Shown here: one piece after another, positions 1 through 9,687 of the stretch
Layout: every line of letters begins with the position of its first letter
Numbering within the stretch: the first letter of the stretch is position 1
Assembly: GCF_000282655.1 (NCBI RefSeq)
Contig: NZ_AKIV01000064.1
Location: 32,965 to 96,964, forward strand
DNA: 64,000 nucleotides
From: Polaromonas sp. CF318
Lineage (GTDB): Bacteria > Pseudomonadota > Gammaproteobacteria > Burkholderiales > Burkholderiaceae_C
Direction of reading: 5' to 3'
Position numbers and translations under genes: made by a program
Notes under the pieces: generated by a model
Database searches by the model: none
Seen by the model: only the letters and a program-made list of their open reading frames with translations
What the model was told of the DNA's origin: nothing

Positions 1-914
1 CCATCGGCGTCCCCTGCTTCCCCGACCACCAGAGCCTGCTGGCTGAAACCAGACCGAGGGGTGTGATCGTCGCGACACCCAACGTGACGCACGCCCAGAT
101 CACGCTCGACTGCCTGGCGCATGGCGCCGCTGTGCTGGTCGAAAAACCCATCGCCGACACCCTGGCCGACGGACGGCGCATCTGCGAAGCCTCGCGCGCC
201 ACCGGGTTGCCGGTGCTGGTGGGCCACCAACGCCGCCACAACCCCATCATGCGCAAGGCCAAGGCCATCGTGGCCGCCGGCACGCTGGGCCGGCCGGTCA
301 GCGCCACGGTGATGTGCACCTGGCTCAAGCCGCGCGATTACTTCGACGTGGCCTGGCGCCGCGAGCCGGGCGGCGGCCCCATCCTGATCAACCTGATCCA
401 CGACATCGACCTGATGCGCCACCTCTACGGCGAAATCGACAGCGTGCAGGCCCTGGCTTCCAGCGCGGTGCGCAGCTTTGGCGTCGAGGACACCGCGGTG
501 GTCGCGCTGCGCTTTCGCAACGGCGCGCTGGGCACGGTCACCGTGTCGGACACGGCGGCCGCGCCCTGGAACTGGGACCTGGCCGCCGGCGAGGCGGAGC
601 GCTTCCCGCGCCAGGACATCAACGCGCATTTCTATTCAGGCACGGAAGGTTCGCTGACCCTGCCGCGCCTGGAAGTCTGGCGCTACCGCCAGGACCAGGG
701 CGACGCCCAGGGCTGGCACGACCCGCTGACCATGGAGCGCACCGCCCTGCACACAGGCTGCCCCTACACCGAACAGATACGCCACTTCGCCGCGCTCATC
801 GAGGGCCGCGAAGCGCCCGTGTGTTCGGCGCAGGACGGGTTCCGCACGCTGGAGGCGACCCTGGCGGTGACACAGGCGGCCACAACCGGGCGCGCGGTCG
901 CGCTGCCGGCTTGA
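1..914 (+). CDS. Gfo/Idh/MocA family oxidoreductase, 5' end outside window
   Basis: An open frame runs in from the left edge, from base 3, so the N-terminal NAD(P)-binding part is cut off by the window. The visible part reads PRGVIVATPNVTHAQI, then the EKPIADT segment, then a C-terminal beta-sheet domain ending in EATLAVTQAA. The VATPN and EKP signatures are the family hallmarks of Gfo/Idh/MocA sugar or inositol dehydrogenases, in which the EKP lysine is catalytic. A GTG at 63 could be called as a start, but homologous sequence clearly continues upstream of it. The stop lies 8 bases before the next gene, so the two are probably co-transcribed. The substrate is unknown. Confidence 0.85.
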   Translation, partial: IGVPCFPDHQSLLAETRPRGVIVATPNVTHAQITLDCLAHGAAVLVEKPIADTLADGRRICEASRATGLPVLVGHQRRHNPIMRKAKAIVAAGTLGRPVSATVMCTWLKPRDYFDVAWRREPGGGPILINLIHDIDLMRHLYGEIDSVQALASSAVRSFGVEDTAVVALRFRNGALGTVTVSDTAAAPWNWDLAAGEAERFPRQDINAHFYSGTEGSLTLPRLEVWRYRQDQGDAQGWHDPLTMERTALHTGCPYTEQIRHFAALIEGREAPVCSAQDGFRTLEATLAVTQAATTGRAVALPA

Positions 915-922
915 GAAACGCC

Positions 923-1732
923 ATGACCCCGCTGTCACTGGCCCATCTCACCGTGCTGGACGCGGCGCCGCCCGCCTTCTTCGATCTCGCGGCCCAGGCC
1001 GGCTACCAGAAGGTCGGCATACGCGTCTTTCCCGTCGTGCCCGGCGGCGTGTCTTATCCGCTGAGCCGGCCCACCATGATCGAATGGCGCCGCCGCATGG
1101 CCGATGCCGGCGTCGGCGTGCATGACGTGGAGTTTCTCTCGATCGCGCCGCAGCTGCGCGTGGACGACTACGCGGCCACCGTGGCGATGGCCGCCGAGCT
1201 GGGCGCACGGCGGCTCAGCGTCTCGGGCGACGACGCCGACTTCGGCCGCCTGGCTGGAAACTTCGGTGCGCTGTGCGACCTCGCCGCCGGTGTCGGCATG
1301 GGGGTGGACCTGGAGTTCATGCGCTTTCGCATCGTCGGCACACTGCCGCAGGCGCTGGAGATCGTCACGCGCGCGGCGCGGCCCAACGGCAGGCTGCTGG
1401 TGGACATGCTGCACCTGTACCGGTCCGGGGGGACGGCTGCCATGCTGCGCGATATTCCGGCCGCCCTGCTCGGCTCGGTACAGCTGTGCGATGCGCCGCT
1501 CAAGGACCCGACCGACGCCGGCATCACGGATGAGGCGCGCCAGGGGCGTTTGTTTCCGGGCGAGGGCGAGTTGCCGCTGAGGGACTACCTGGATGCCTTG
1601 CCGGGCGACATCCCTTTGTCGGTCGAAGTGCCCACCGGCAAAACCCATCCGGAGCTGGGACTGCCGCAACGCGCCGCGCGGGCCTGCGCCGCGTCGCGGG
1701 AGCTGCTGAAGTCCTGGCGGCCGTCGCGGTGA
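923..1732 (+). CDS. Sugar phosphate isomerase/epimerase (AP-endonuclease-2-type TIM barrel)
   Basis: A 269-residue protein with the pattern of the xylose-isomerase-like TIM-barrel family. It has an early LAHLTVLDAAPPAFFDLAAQ segment, a VGVDLEFMRF strand carrying the metal-ligand Glu, LLVDMLHLYRSGG with Asp and His, and a late LSVEVPTGK strand. These proteins isomerise, epimerise or dehydrate keto-sugars using a divalent metal. It follows the oxidoreductase gene by 8 bases, a pairing common in inositol or rare-sugar catabolism. The start ATG was chosen because it follows the upstream stop directly and gives the usual family length. The substrate cannot be read from sequence. Confidence 0.8.
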   Translation: MTPLSLAHLTVLDAAPPAFFDLAAQAGYQKVGIRVFPVVPGGVSYPLSRPTMIEWRRRMADAGVGVHDVEFLSIAPQLRVDDYAATVAMAAELGARRLSVSGDDADFGRLAGNFGALCDLAAGVGMGVDLEFMRFRIVGTLPQALEIVTRAARPNGRLLVDMLHLYRSGGTAAMLRDIPAALLGSVQLCDAPLKDPTDAGITDEARQGRLFPGEGELPLRDYLDALPGDIPLSVEVPTGKTHPELGLPQRAARACAASRELLKSWRPSR

Positions 1733-1774
1733 AATAGCGGGGTGAGGCGCGGCGGGCGCCAACCCTGCATGGCC

Positions 1775-1958
1775 TTGCCTTGGCGTTGTTGCGCACCCAG
1801 GTGTCCTTGCCGGATGCCGGCATGCCGCACATCACAAGGACTTCGCTTCCCTCCTCCTGGTGGAGAGGAAAGCCGGGGTCGATCTCCTTTCCTCTGGCGT
1901 ACAAGAGCCGCGTGTGCGCGTCCGCCGCTTCCAAGGGGCGGTCCCAGCAGCCTGGGGC
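1775..1958 (-). pseudogene. Remnant of a P-loop kinase gene (polynucleotide-kinase-like AAA protein)
   Basis: On the minus strand a short stretch encodes WDRPLEAADAHTRLLYARG, then VLVMCGMPASGKDTWV. The second part is a Walker A P-loop (GMPASGKDT) of the kind seen in Pnkp-like AAA kinases that sit in RNA-repair proteins. There is no convincing start, and after the P-loop the frame runs into unrelated sequence and into the 3' end of the sugar isomerase gene. Both ends therefore appear to be missing. I read this as a decayed fragment left by a deletion. The assignment rests on about 55 residues recognised by eye. Confidence 0.45.
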
Positions 1959-1975
1959 GCGCGCGCCATGGCTTG

Positions 1976-3433
1976 TTATCTGGCGGCTACCGTGGACTCC
2001 TGGGGTTGCCAGCCGCCGCCGAGCGCTTTGAACGCCGCAACTGCCGCGCGTGCGGATTCGGTTTGCGCCTGCGCTCGCGCATCGGAGGCGCGCAACAGGT
2101 TTTCGTCAGCCTGCAGGACTTCGATCAGGCTCAGTACACCTTTTTGATACGCTGCAAACGATGCTGCCCGCGCGCGGCTCAGAGAGTCGACTCCCTGGGC
2201 AAGTACAGCAGCCTGCTCCTCGCGCTTGACCAGACCCGAAAAGGCGTTTTCCACATCCTCGGTTGCCCGCAGTACGGCAAGCCGGTAGGCGGCCAGCATC
2301 TCGGCCTCCTGGCCCCTGGCCTGGTCGATCTGCGCGTTGATACGGCCAAAATCGAACAGACGCCAGCGCAGGCCCAGAACGCCGGAGGCCTGAGTCGCAC
2401 CGCTGGTGAACAGATTGCGGCCGGACACCGATGTCGCGCTGCCGATCAGCCCACCCAGGGAAAGTTTGGGGTAGTACTCGGCAATGGCGACACCGATACG
2501 GGCATTCGATGCGGCAAGGCGGCGCTCGGCCACAATCAGGTCGGGACGGCGCCTGAGCAACTCACCCGGAGAGCCTGTCGCAGTGATGTGCGGAGCCGCA
2601 GGGATGACATCGGCACCGGCCAATTCCGCCCGATGCGTTCCGGGTGGCGAGCCCAGCATCACGTCAAGCGCGTTCATGGCCACGTCCAGGCCCGCTTCAA
2701 GGATCGGCACAGACGCCTGAACCTGGGCAAGCGCACCTTCCGCCTGGCTCACCTGAAGTTCGGCCGCCAACCCCTTCCCATACAGAAGCTTGATGGTTGA
2801 CAGCAGTTGCTGCTGCGTCTGCACCTGCCGGCGGGCAACGCCCAGGCGGGTTTGCAGCCCACGAATGAGGATGTAGGTGTCGGCGGTTTGTGCCGCCACA
2901 GCCAGCCGGACGGCGGTTGCGCCGGCCTCCGACGCCTGGTACCCGGCAAGCGCCGCTTCCTTTCCGCGGCGCAAGCCTCCGAATACATCCAGTTCCCAGC
3001 TCGCGCCCAGATTGGCTTCGTAAGAACTGCCGTGGCGGTCGAAACCGGGGTTGGCGCTCAAGACTTTGCCCAGAGGCGTTTCAAGCGATTGGTAGGCTCT
3101 GGCCGCCTGGCCGCTGACATTGCCGGAAGGCAGCAATGCGGCATTTGCCGCCCCCAGTTCCGCGCGCGCCTGGGTGACGCGGGCGGACGCCTGCGCGAGA
3201 TCGAGGTTCTGCTCCAGCGCCAGCGAGACAAATCGGGTCAGCTGCGGATCGCCAAAACCCGTCCACCACGTGACGAGATCGGCGCGGGTGGTGGCCTGCC
3301 GCTGGTCGAGCGCGGCTTGGCCCAGGTACTGTTGCGGCATGGGCGTATCAGGCCTGACGTAGTCGGGGCCGACGGCGCAGCCGGCCGAAAGGACGGCAAC
3401 AATGAAGATGGCAAGGGTGCGTTTGGGCAACAT
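1976..3433 (-). CDS. RND efflux outer-membrane factor (NodT/OprM family lipoprotein)
   Basis: The 485-residue product begins MLPKRTLAIFIVAVLSAGCAVGPDY, a lipoprotein signal with lipobox LSAGC and lipidated Cys at 19, followed by the AVGPDY-RP start typical of NodT/OprM channels. Two OEP repeats follow, including PDLIVAERRLAASNARIGVAIAEYYPKLSLGG and a similar ATEDVENAFSGL region. Family members form the trimeric outer-membrane/periplasmic duct of tripartite pumps. The gene is divergent from the TetR gene, and one of two matching palindromes overlaps its upstream region. The ATG at 3433 was preferred over an upstream in-frame ATG because the latter adds a non-signal extension running through the operator. 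Confidence 0.92.
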   Translation of the reverse strand: MLPKRTLAIFIVAVLSAGCAVGPDYVRPDTPMPQQYLGQAALDQRQATTRADLVTWWTGFGDPQLTRFVSLALEQNLDLAQASARVTQARAELGAANAALLPSGNVSGQAARAYQSLETPLGKVLSANPGFDRHGSSYEANLGASWELDVFGGLRRGKEAALAGYQASEAGATAVRLAVAAQTADTYILIRGLQTRLGVARRQVQTQQQLLSTIKLLYGKGLAAELQVSQAEGALAQVQASVPILEAGLDVAMNALDVMLGSPPGTHRAELAGADVIPAAPHITATGSPGELLRRRPDLIVAERRLAASNARIGVAIAEYYPKLSLGGLIGSATSVSGRNLFTSGATQASGVLGLRWRLFDFGRINAQIDQARGQEAEMLAAYRLAVLRATEDVENAFSGLVKREEQAAVLAQGVDSLSRARAASFAAYQKGVLSLIEVLQADENLLRASDARAQAQTESARAAVAAFKALGGGWQPQESTVAAR

Positions 3434-3463
3434 GGACTTGTTCCGGATCAGGTAATTGATATG

Positions 3464-3487
3464 GTGACTATAATACAATATGGTCAC
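3464..3487. promoter_or_regulatory. Palindromic operator 1 (probable TetR-family site)
   Basis: A 24-base imperfect palindrome with left arm GTGACTAT and right end GTCAC. It lies between the divergent efflux outer-membrane gene and the TetR gene, 30 bases upstream of the former's ATG. It matches a second 24-base site at 4160-4183 at 17 of 24 positions with the same arm spacing. That is what one expects of an autoregulating TetR repressor. Confidence 0.6.
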
Positions 3488-3526
3488 TCGTTGTTCACTT
3501 CTTTGGATACGGGTAAGCTACAGACC

Positions 3527-4150
3527 ATGAACAAAGACAAAGCGACCACTTATCCGGTTTCCGCCCGCGGCCCGGCCGACCACGACGTGCGCGACCAGAT
3601 CGTTACCGCAGCCACCGAGCACTTCAGCCGCTACGGCTACGAGAAAACGACCGTCTCCGATCTCGCCAAGGCCATCGGGTTTTCCAAGGCTTACATCTAC
3701 AAGTTCTTTGAGTCCAAGCAGGCCATCGGCGAAGCGATCTGCGCGAACTGCCTGCGCGAGATTGAGGCCGAGGTCAGTGCGGCTATTGCCGGGGCCGAGA
3801 TGCCGCCGGAGAAGCTGCGGCGGATGTTTAAAGCCATGACCGAGGCGAGCCTTCGCCTGTTTTTCCAGGACCGCAAGCTTTACGAGATTGCCGCATCGGC
3901 CGCTACAGAGCGCTGGCAGGCGGTTCAAGCCTACGAGGAACGCATCCAGAAGCTGCTCCAGGACGTCTTGCAGGAAGGCCGGCAAACCGGGGATTTCGAG
4001 CGCAAAACCCCCCTGGACGAGACGGCATTGGCCATCTACCTGGTCATGCGCCCCTACCTCAATCCCTTGCTCCTGCAACACAGTTTTGACTACAACAAGG
4101 AGGCGCCGGCGCATTTGTCGAGCCTGGTGCTCCGCAGCCTGTCACCTTGA
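3527..4150 (+). CDS. TetR/AcrR family transcriptional regulator of the efflux genes
   Basis: A 207-residue protein. The N-terminal DNA-binding domain spans roughly residues 20-65, with ATEHFSRYGYEKTTVSDLAKAIGFSKAYIYKFFESKQAIGEAI matching the TetR helix-turn-helix and its characteristic YxxF-xSK segment. The rest is the all-helical ligand and dimer domain. It sits between the divergent outer-membrane gene and the adaptor/pump genes, with one palindrome on each side. It is therefore inferred to repress both units and be relieved by a pump substrate. ATG 3527 gives a normal N-terminus; the longer open frame upstream is only read-through opposite the outer-membrane gene. Confidence 0.92.
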   Translation: MNKDKATTYPVSARGPADHDVRDQIVTAATEHFSRYGYEKTTVSDLAKAIGFSKAYIYKFFESKQAIGEAICANCLREIEAEVSAAIAGAEMPPEKLRRMFKAMTEASLRLFFQDRKLYEIAASAATERWQAVQAYEERIQKLLQDVLQEGRQTGDFERKTPLDETALAIYLVMRPYLNPLLLQHSFDYNKEAPAHLSSLVLRSLSP

Positions 4151-4159
4151 TGCAAATTC

Positions 4160-4183
4160 GTGACTATTGACTAATTTAGTCAC
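4160..4183. promoter_or_regulatory. Palindromic operator 2 upstream of the efflux adaptor gene
   Basis: A 24-base palindrome starting GTGACTAT and ending TTAGTCAC, located between the TetR stop and the adaptor start at 4228. It is the partner of the site at 3464-3487. The placement suggests a separate, repressor-controlled promoter for the adaptor-pump-SDR unit. Confidence 0.6.
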
Positions 4184-4227
4184 TAGTACCATAATGAAAG
4201 TCCAATCATTTCGTCAATGGGACTTTC

Positions 4228-5337
4228 ATGCGCAGGCCTTACTTCGCTATATCCACAGCCATTTGTGCATTGCCTTTTGTATTGGCCGCTTGCGGCGACA
4301 AGGCGCAATCTGATCCGCGTACCGAGGCGCCGCTGGTACGTGTGGCCACTGTTCAGGGCTCCGTCGCCGCGTCTCGTGCATTTACCGGGACCGTAGCCGC
4401 CCGGGTACAAAGCGACCTGGGCTTTCGGGTCCCCGGCAAGGTGCTGGAACGCCTTGTGGATGCGGGGCAGGCCGTTAAGCGCGGGCAAGCGCTCATGCGT
4501 ATCGATCCTGCAGACCTGAAGCTCGCCGCTCATGCGCAGCTGGAAGCGGTGGCCGCCGCCCGGGCGCGGGCGCAGCAAGCGGCGCAGGACGAGGCCCGCT
4601 ACCAGGACCTGCGCGGAACCGGAGCCATTTCAGTCTCGGCCTACGACCAGGTCAAGGCTGCAGCAGACGCGGCCAGAGCCCAGCTCAACGCCGTCGAGGC
4701 CCAGGCCGAAGTCGCCCGGAACGCGAGCCGCTATGCGGAATTGGTGGCAGATGGCGATGGCATCGTCATGGAAACCCTGGTGGAACCCGGCCAGGTCGTC
4801 AACGCGGGACAGGTCGTGGTGCGCCTGGCCCATGCCGGCCGCCGTGAAGCCGTCATTCAACTGCCGGAAACCTTGCGCCCTGCGGTCGGTTCAACCGGGC
4901 TGGCCACGCTCTTTGGCCAGGAAGGCGTTGCCGTTCCGACCAGGCTCAGGCAGCTCTCGAACGCCGCGGACCGGCTGACGCGTACTTTTGAGGCGCGCTA
5001 TGTTCTGGATGGCGAGCTGTCCAACGCGCCATTGGGCAGCACGGTCACCGTTCAAATCCCGGATGCCAATTCCACGACGCAAGGCGGTTTTTCGGTACCC
5101 ATTGCTTCCCTGTCCGACGCGGGCAAAGGGCCGGGAGTCTGGGTCATCCAGGGCGAGCCGGCCAAGGTTTCGTGGCGGCCGGTCAAGGTCCAGCGCCTGG
5201 GCGACGACAGTGCTTACATCGCGGGCCAGCTCAAGCAGGGTGACCGCATCGTCGCACTCGGCACGCATCTGCTGCGCGAAGGCGAGCCCGTCCGCGTGGC
5301 GGCTCCAGCACACGTCACGGCGAGCGCACGGCCATGA
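4228..5337 (+). CDS. RND efflux periplasmic adaptor (membrane fusion protein)
   Basis: The 369-residue product has a lipoprotein signal peptide (LPFVLAACGDK, Cys at about 22), then the two lipoyl half-motifs VPGKVLERLVDAGQAVKRGQAL and ADGDGIVMETLVEPGQVVNAGQVVVRL that bracket an alpha-helical hairpin. A beta-barrel and membrane-proximal domain follow. It bridges the inner-membrane pump and the outer-membrane duct. The stop overlaps the pump start by 4 bases (ATGA), indicating translational coupling. Its promoter region carries operator 2. It resembles adaptors of the small-molecule (HAE-1-like) subgroup; the transported compounds are unknown. Confidence 0.92.
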   Translation: MRRPYFAISTAICALPFVLAACGDKAQSDPRTEAPLVRVATVQGSVAASRAFTGTVAARVQSDLGFRVPGKVLERLVDAGQAVKRGQALMRIDPADLKLAAHAQLEAVAAARARAQQAAQDEARYQDLRGTGAISVSAYDQVKAAADAARAQLNAVEAQAEVARNASRYAELVADGDGIVMETLVEPGQVVNAGQVVVRLAHAGRREAVIQLPETLRPAVGSTGLATLFGQEGVAVPTRLRQLSNAADRLTRTFEARYVLDGELSNAPLGSTVTVQIPDANSTTQGGFSVPIASLSDAGKGPGVWVIQGEPAKVSWRPVKVQRLGDDSAYIAGQLKQGDRIVALGTHLLREGEPVRVAAPAHVTASARP

Positions 5338-8300
5338 GCGAAGGCCGTTTCAACCTGTCGGCGCTCGCCGTGCGCGAGCGCTCCGTCACCCTGTTCCTGA
5401 TCTGCCTGATCTCGCTGGCAGGGCTTGTTGCGTTCCTCAAGCTGGGCCGGGCGGAAGACCCGTCCTTTACCGTCAAGGTGATGACCATCATTACGGCCTG
5501 GCCAGGGGCGACCCCGCAGGAGATGCAGGACCAGGTCGCCGAGAAGATAGAAAAGCGGCTGCAGGAACTGCGCTGGTACGACCGCAGCGAGACCTACACC
5601 AGGCCGGGCCTGGCTTTCACGACCCTGACCCTGCTGGACACCACCCCGCCCTCCGAAGTGCAGGAGCAGTTCTACCAGGCCCGCAAGAAGGTCGGGGACG
5701 AAACCGGCAACCTTCCGGCCGGCGTGATCGGGCCGATGGTCAACGATGAATATGCGGACGTCACCTTTGCGCTGTTCGCGCTCAAGGCCAAAGGCGAGCC
5801 GCAACGCTTGCTGGCCCGCGAGGCGGAGACCCTGCGCCAGCGATTGCTGCACGTGCCGGGCGTCAAGAAGGTCAACATCATTGGCGAGCAGTCCGAACGG
5901 ATTTATGTCGAGTTCTCGCACGAACGCCTGGCAACGCTGGGCATCAGCCCGCAGGAAGTGTTCGCCGCGCTCAATGGCCAGAACGCCCTGACGCCGGCCG
6001 GCTCCGTGGAGACCAAGGGGCCGCAGGTGTTCATTCGCCTGGACGGTGCCTTTGATGAGCTGCAAAAGATCCGCGATACGCCGGTCGTGGCGCAAGGCCG
6101 CACGTTAAAACTGTCGGACATCGCCACAGTCAAGCGCGGCTATGAAGATCCCGCGACTTTCATGATCCGCAATGGCGGCGAACCCGCTCTGCTGCTGGGC
6201 ATCATCATGCGCGACGGCTGGAATGGGCTCGACCTGGGCAAGGCGCTCGATAAAGAGGTCGGTGCGATCAACGCCGATATGCCGCAGGGAATGAGCCTGG
6301 CCAAGGTCACGGACCAGGCCGTCAACATCAGTTCGGCGGTCGATGAATTCATGGTCAAGTTCCTCGTCGCGCTGCTGGTGGTCATGCTGGTGTGTTTTGT
6401 CAGCATGGGCTGGCGTGTGGGTATCGTGGTCGCGGCGGCCGTGCCGTTGACGCTGGCGGCGGTTTTTGTGGTGATGCTTGCTACCGGCAAGAACTTTGAC
6501 CGCATCACCCTGGGCTCCCTGATCCTGGGGCTGGGCCTGCTGGTCGACGACGCCATCATCGCGATCGAAATGATGGTGGTGAAGATGGAGGAAGGCTATA
6601 GCCGTGTCGCCGCCTCCGCCTATGCCTGGAGCCACACCGCCGCGCCCATGCTCTCGGGCACGCTGGTCACGGCTGTCGGCTTCATGCCCAATGGCTTCGC
6701 CCGATCGACTGCCGGCGAATACACCAGCAATATGTTCTGGATCGTCGGCATTGCACTCATTGCATCCTGGGTGGTCGCCGTGGTCTTTACACCCTATCTC
6801 GGCGTCAAGCTATTGCCTGAGCTCAAAAAGGTCGAAGGCGGCCACGACGCGCTTTACAACACGCCGCGCTACAACCGCTTTCGCCAGCTTCTGGGGCGCG
6901 TGATTGCGCGCAAGTGGCTGGTCGCCGCCTCCGTCGTGGGCTTGTTCGTGGCGGCCATCCTCGGCATGGCGGTCGTCAAAAAGCAGTTCTTTCCGATCTC
7001 TGACCGGCCCGAAGTGTTGATTGAGGTGCAGATGCCCTACGGCACCTCGATCACCCAGACCAGCGCCAGCACGGCGACGGTGGAGGCCTGGCTGGCCAAG
7101 CAACCGGAGGCGAAGATCGTCACGGCCTACGTCGGCCAGGGCGCGCCGCGCTTTTACCTGGCCATGGGGCCGGAACTGCCCGACCCCTCGTTTGCCAAGA
7201 TCGTGGTGCGCACCGACAACCAGGATGAGCGCGAGGTGTTGAAAACGCGGCTGCGCGAAGCCATCGCCGGCGGCCTCGCCCCCGGGGCGCGCGTGCGTGT
7301 CACCCAGCTTGTGTTTGGTCCCTACTCGCCGTATCCGGTCGCCTACCGGATCACCGGACCAGACCCGGACAAGCTGCGCGAGATCGCGGCCGACGTGCAG
7401 CAGGTCATGCATGCCAGCCCGATGATGCGCACCGTCAACAATGATTGGGGCACGCGCACACCCGCGCTGCACTTCACCTTGCAGCAAGACCGGTTGCAAG
7501 CCGTGGGCTTGACCTCCAGCGCCGTGGCGCAGCAACTGCAGTTCTTGCTGAGCGGTGTTCCACTGACCGCGGTGCGCGAGGACATTCGCACCGTGCAGGT
7601 CACGGCCCGCTCGGCCGGCAACATCCGGCTCGACCCGGCCAGGATCGCGGATTTCACACTGACCGGCGCCAACGGGCAACGCATACCGCTGTCGCAGGTG
7701 GGCAAAGTCGACGTGCGCGCGGAGGAGCCGATCATGCGCCGGCGTGACCGCATGCCGACGATTACCGTGCGGGGCGATATCGCTGACGACTTGCAGCCAC
7801 CGGATGTGTCCACTTCCATCGCCCAGCAGCTCCAGCCCATCATGGACAAGCTGCCGGGCGGCTATCGCATCGAAGAAGCCGGCGCCATCGAAGAGTCAGG
7901 CAAGGCGATGACGGCCATGTTGCCGCTGTTCCCGATCATGCTGGCCATCACACTGCTCATCATCATCTTTCAGACGCGCTCGATCTCGGCGATGGTCATG
8001 GTCTTCCTGACCAGCCCGCTGGGGCTGATCGGTGTGGTGCCTACCTTGATCCTGTTCCGGCAGCCGTTCGGCATCAATGCGCTGGTCGGGTTGATCGCGC
8101 TGTCGGGCATCCTGATGCGCAACACGCTGATCCTGATCGGCCAGATCCGGCATAACGAGCAGGCGGGACTGGATCCGTTTCGCGCGGTTGTCGAGGCCAC
8201 CGTGCAGCGTGCCCGGCCTGTGGTGTTGACCGCATTGGCGGCGATGCTGGCCTTCATCCCGCTGACCCATTCGGTGTTCTGGGGAACGCTCGCTTACACG

Positions 8301-8408
8301 CTGATCGGCGGCACCTTCGCCGGGACAGTTCTGACGCTGGTGTTCCTGCCGGCCATGTATTCCATCTGGTTCAAGATCCACCCGGCAGCAAAAGCTGACC
8401 CGCGCTGA
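5334..8408 (+). CDS. RND efflux inner-membrane pump (AcrB/MdtC-like permease)
   Basis: The 1024-residue length and 12-TM layout are standard for an RND proton antiporter. It has one N-terminal helix, a large periplasmic loop, then TM helices starting at [18 protein letters not shown]. The proton-relay pair is present as [17 protein letters not shown], with Asp405-Asp406, and the second half repeats the fold with [18 protein letters not shown]. This pump sits between the adaptor and an SDR gene. The compact loops, with [14 protein letters not shown] start [13 protein letters not shown], place it in the less-studied branch often found with NodT-type channels. Its substrates cannot be read from sequence. 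Confidence 0.93.
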   Translation: MSEGRFNLSALAVRERSVTLFLICLISLAGLVAFLKLGRAEDPSFTVKVMTIITAWPGATPQEMQDQVAEKIEKRLQELRWYDRSETYTRPGLAFTTLTLLDTTPPSEVQEQFYQARKKVGDETGNLPAGVIGPMVNDEYADVTFALFALKAKGEPQRLLAREAETLRQRLLHVPGVKKVNIIGEQSERIYVEFSHERLATLGISPQEVFAALNGQNALTPAGSVETKGPQVFIRLDGAFDELQKIRDTPVVAQGRTLKLSDIATVKRGYEDPATFMIRNGGEPALLLGIIMRDGWNGLDLGKALDKEVGAINADMPQGMSLAKVTDQAVNISSAVDEFMVKFLVALLVVMLVCFVSMGWRVGIVVAAAVPLTLAAVFVVMLATGKNFDRITLGSLILGLGLLVDDAIIAIEMMVVKMEEGYSRVAASAYAWSHTAAPMLSGTLVTAVGFMPNGFARSTAGEYTSNMFWIVGIALIASWVVAVVFTPYLGVKLLPELKKVEGGHDALYNTPRYNRFRQLLGRVIARKWLVAASVVGLFVAAILGMAVVKKQFFPISDRPEVLIEVQMPYGTSITQTSASTATVEAWLAKQPEAKIVTAYVGQGAPRFYLAMGPELPDPSFAKIVVRTDNQDEREVLKTRLREAIAGGLAPGARVRVTQLVFGPYSPYPVAYRITGPDPDKLREIAADVQQVMHASPMMRTVNNDWGTRTPALHFTLQQDRLQAVGLTSSAVAQQLQFLLSGVPLTAVREDIRTVQVTARSAGNIRLDPARIADFTLTGANGQRIPLSQVGKVDVRAEEPIMRRRDRMPTITVRGDIADDLQPPDVSTSIAQQLQPIMDKLPGGYRIEEAGAIEESGKAMTAMLPLFPIMLAITLLIIIFQTRSISAMVMVFLTSPLGLIGVVPTLILFRQPFGINALVGLIALSGILMRNTLILIGQIRHNEQAGLDPFRAVVEATVQRARPVVLTALAAMLAFIPLTHSVFWGTLAYTLIGGTFAGTVLTLVFLPAMYSIWFKIHPAAKADPR

Positions 8409-8455
8409 TTTTCCCCTTCTCACTCTCCATTTCCATTTCTATTGAAAGGATCAAC

Positions 8456-9262
8456 ATGTCGAAATCTACCGTTGTCGTTGTTACCGGCGTGTCGTCGGGC
8501 ATCGGGCGCGCGGCCGCAGAAAAGTTCACCAAGCGGGGATGCCATGTGTTTGGCACCGTGCGCGGCATCACCACGGCAAAACCGCTGCCTGGCGTCGAGC
8601 TCATCGAGATGGACGTTCGCGACGACGCTTCCGTTCAACGCGCGATTCAGTCCATCGTCCTCCAGGCCGGCCGTATCGACGTGCTGGTCAACAACGCGGG
8701 GATGAACATGATCGGCGCGGTGGAGGAAACAACCACCAGCGAGGCCGCATCCCTGTTCGACACCAACGTATTCGGCCTATTGCGCACCACACAGGCGGCA
8801 CTCCCCCACATGCGGGCACAACGCCACGGAAGGATCGTCAACGTCAGCTCCGTGCTCGGCTTTCTCCCCGCCCCGTACATGGGACTCTATTCGGCCTCCA
8901 AGCACGCTGTGGAGGGCTTATCTGAAACCCTGGATCATGAGGTGCGCCAGTTCGGCATTCGCGTGACGCTTGTGGAACCGTCCTACACCAGGACCAATCT
9001 GGAGGCCAGTTCGCCTCACGCAAAGTCAAGGATCGCGGACTATGACCGCGAACGCGACCTCGTCTCGCGCGCCCTGGCTGACAGTGTCAACGGGGCACCT
9101 GAACCCTCCGAGGTGGCCCACACGATCGTCGAAGCGGCGCTTGGTGCCTGGCGTATGCGCCGCACTCCCGCCGGACAGGCGTCCCTCTTGAGCAAGTTGC
9201 GCCGTTTCATGCCCGCAGGCCCCGTCGATGCAAGTCTGAGAAAAGCGATCGGCCTCGGTTAG
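8456..9262 (+). CDS. SDR family NAD(P)-dependent oxidoreductase
   Basis: A 268-residue classical short-chain dehydrogenase. It has the TGVSSGIG cofactor-binding motif at residues 10-17, NNAG, the catalytic Ser in NVSSVLG, and the YSASK catalytic Tyr-Lys. An AAAGGA Shine-Dalgarno-like run precedes the ATG. It follows the pump gene by 47 bases, so it probably belongs to the TetR-controlled unit and may modify a compound that induces or is exported by the pump; that link is inference from position. The C-terminal tail is the extended type seen in SDRs acting on hydrophobic ketones or alcohols. Confidence 0.85.
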   Translation: MSKSTVVVVTGVSSGIGRAAAEKFTKRGCHVFGTVRGITTAKPLPGVELIEMDVRDDASVQRAIQSIVLQAGRIDVLVNNAGMNMIGAVEETTTSEAASLFDTNVFGLLRTTQAALPHMRAQRHGRIVNVSSVLGFLPAPYMGLYSASKHAVEGLSETLDHEVRQFGIRVTLVEPSYTRTNLEASSPHAKSRIADYDRERDLVSRALADSVNGAPEPSEVAHTIVEAALGAWRMRRTPAGQASLLSKLRRFMPAGPVDASLRKAIGLG

Positions 9263-9378
9263 GAACTGTTGAATTCCGTCCAAAGTCGACGCACGGCCCC
9301 TGGAAGCGTGAGCTACCGTGCCGAAACGGCACAGTGATGCGGCCAGGCACACAAGTCCTGCAACGCGACGATGGCGAT

Positions 9379-9454
9379 TGGTGCGGCTGGCGGGGATCGA
9401 ACCCACGACCCTTGGCTTCGGAGGCCAATACTCTATCCACTGAGCTACAGCCGC
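9379..9454 (-). tRNA. tRNA-Arg (anticodon CCG)
   Basis: The reverse strand reads GCGGCTG for the 5' acceptor arm, then TAGCTCAGT in the D arm. The anticodon stem TTGGC/GCCAA encloses loop CTCCGAA, giving anticodon CCG. The T arm contains GGTTCGATCC and the acceptor closes with CAGCCGC, discriminator A and an encoded CCA. The total is 76 nt with all four stems pairing. It decodes CGG arginine codons. No integrase gene or duplicated 3' end is visible nearby. Confidence 0.95.
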
Positions 9455-9602
9455 AACGCTGGAAAACGGTTTGCGCCCGAATTCTCGGCCGGGGAAGGCG
9501 CGAAATCAGGGCATTTGCGCCGCGCGGGCGATTCACGCCGCGCAGCGTGTCCGATTCTACCAGCCGGCCGCGGCAGGCCCCGGGCCCGGCAAGAGCCCCA
9601 GC

Positions 9603-9608
9603 TATAAT
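9603..9608 (+). promoter_or_regulatory. -10 element (TATAAT) ahead of the cytochrome c gene
   Basis: A perfect TATAAT lies 79 bases before the cytochrome ATG in otherwise GC-rich sequence. No clear -35 hexamer is visible at the usual distance. Confidence 0.5.
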
Positions 9609-9687
9609 GCGAGGTTGCTGAGCAAGCGCTGTACAGGCGCGCCACCAACACGCGATAGCCCCCGATTTTTAGTTTTTTGAGGACGCC

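Noticed and set aside
9379..9454. tRNA-Arg as an island attachment site
   Set aside because: No integrase, no duplicated tRNA 3' end and no G+C shift on either side.
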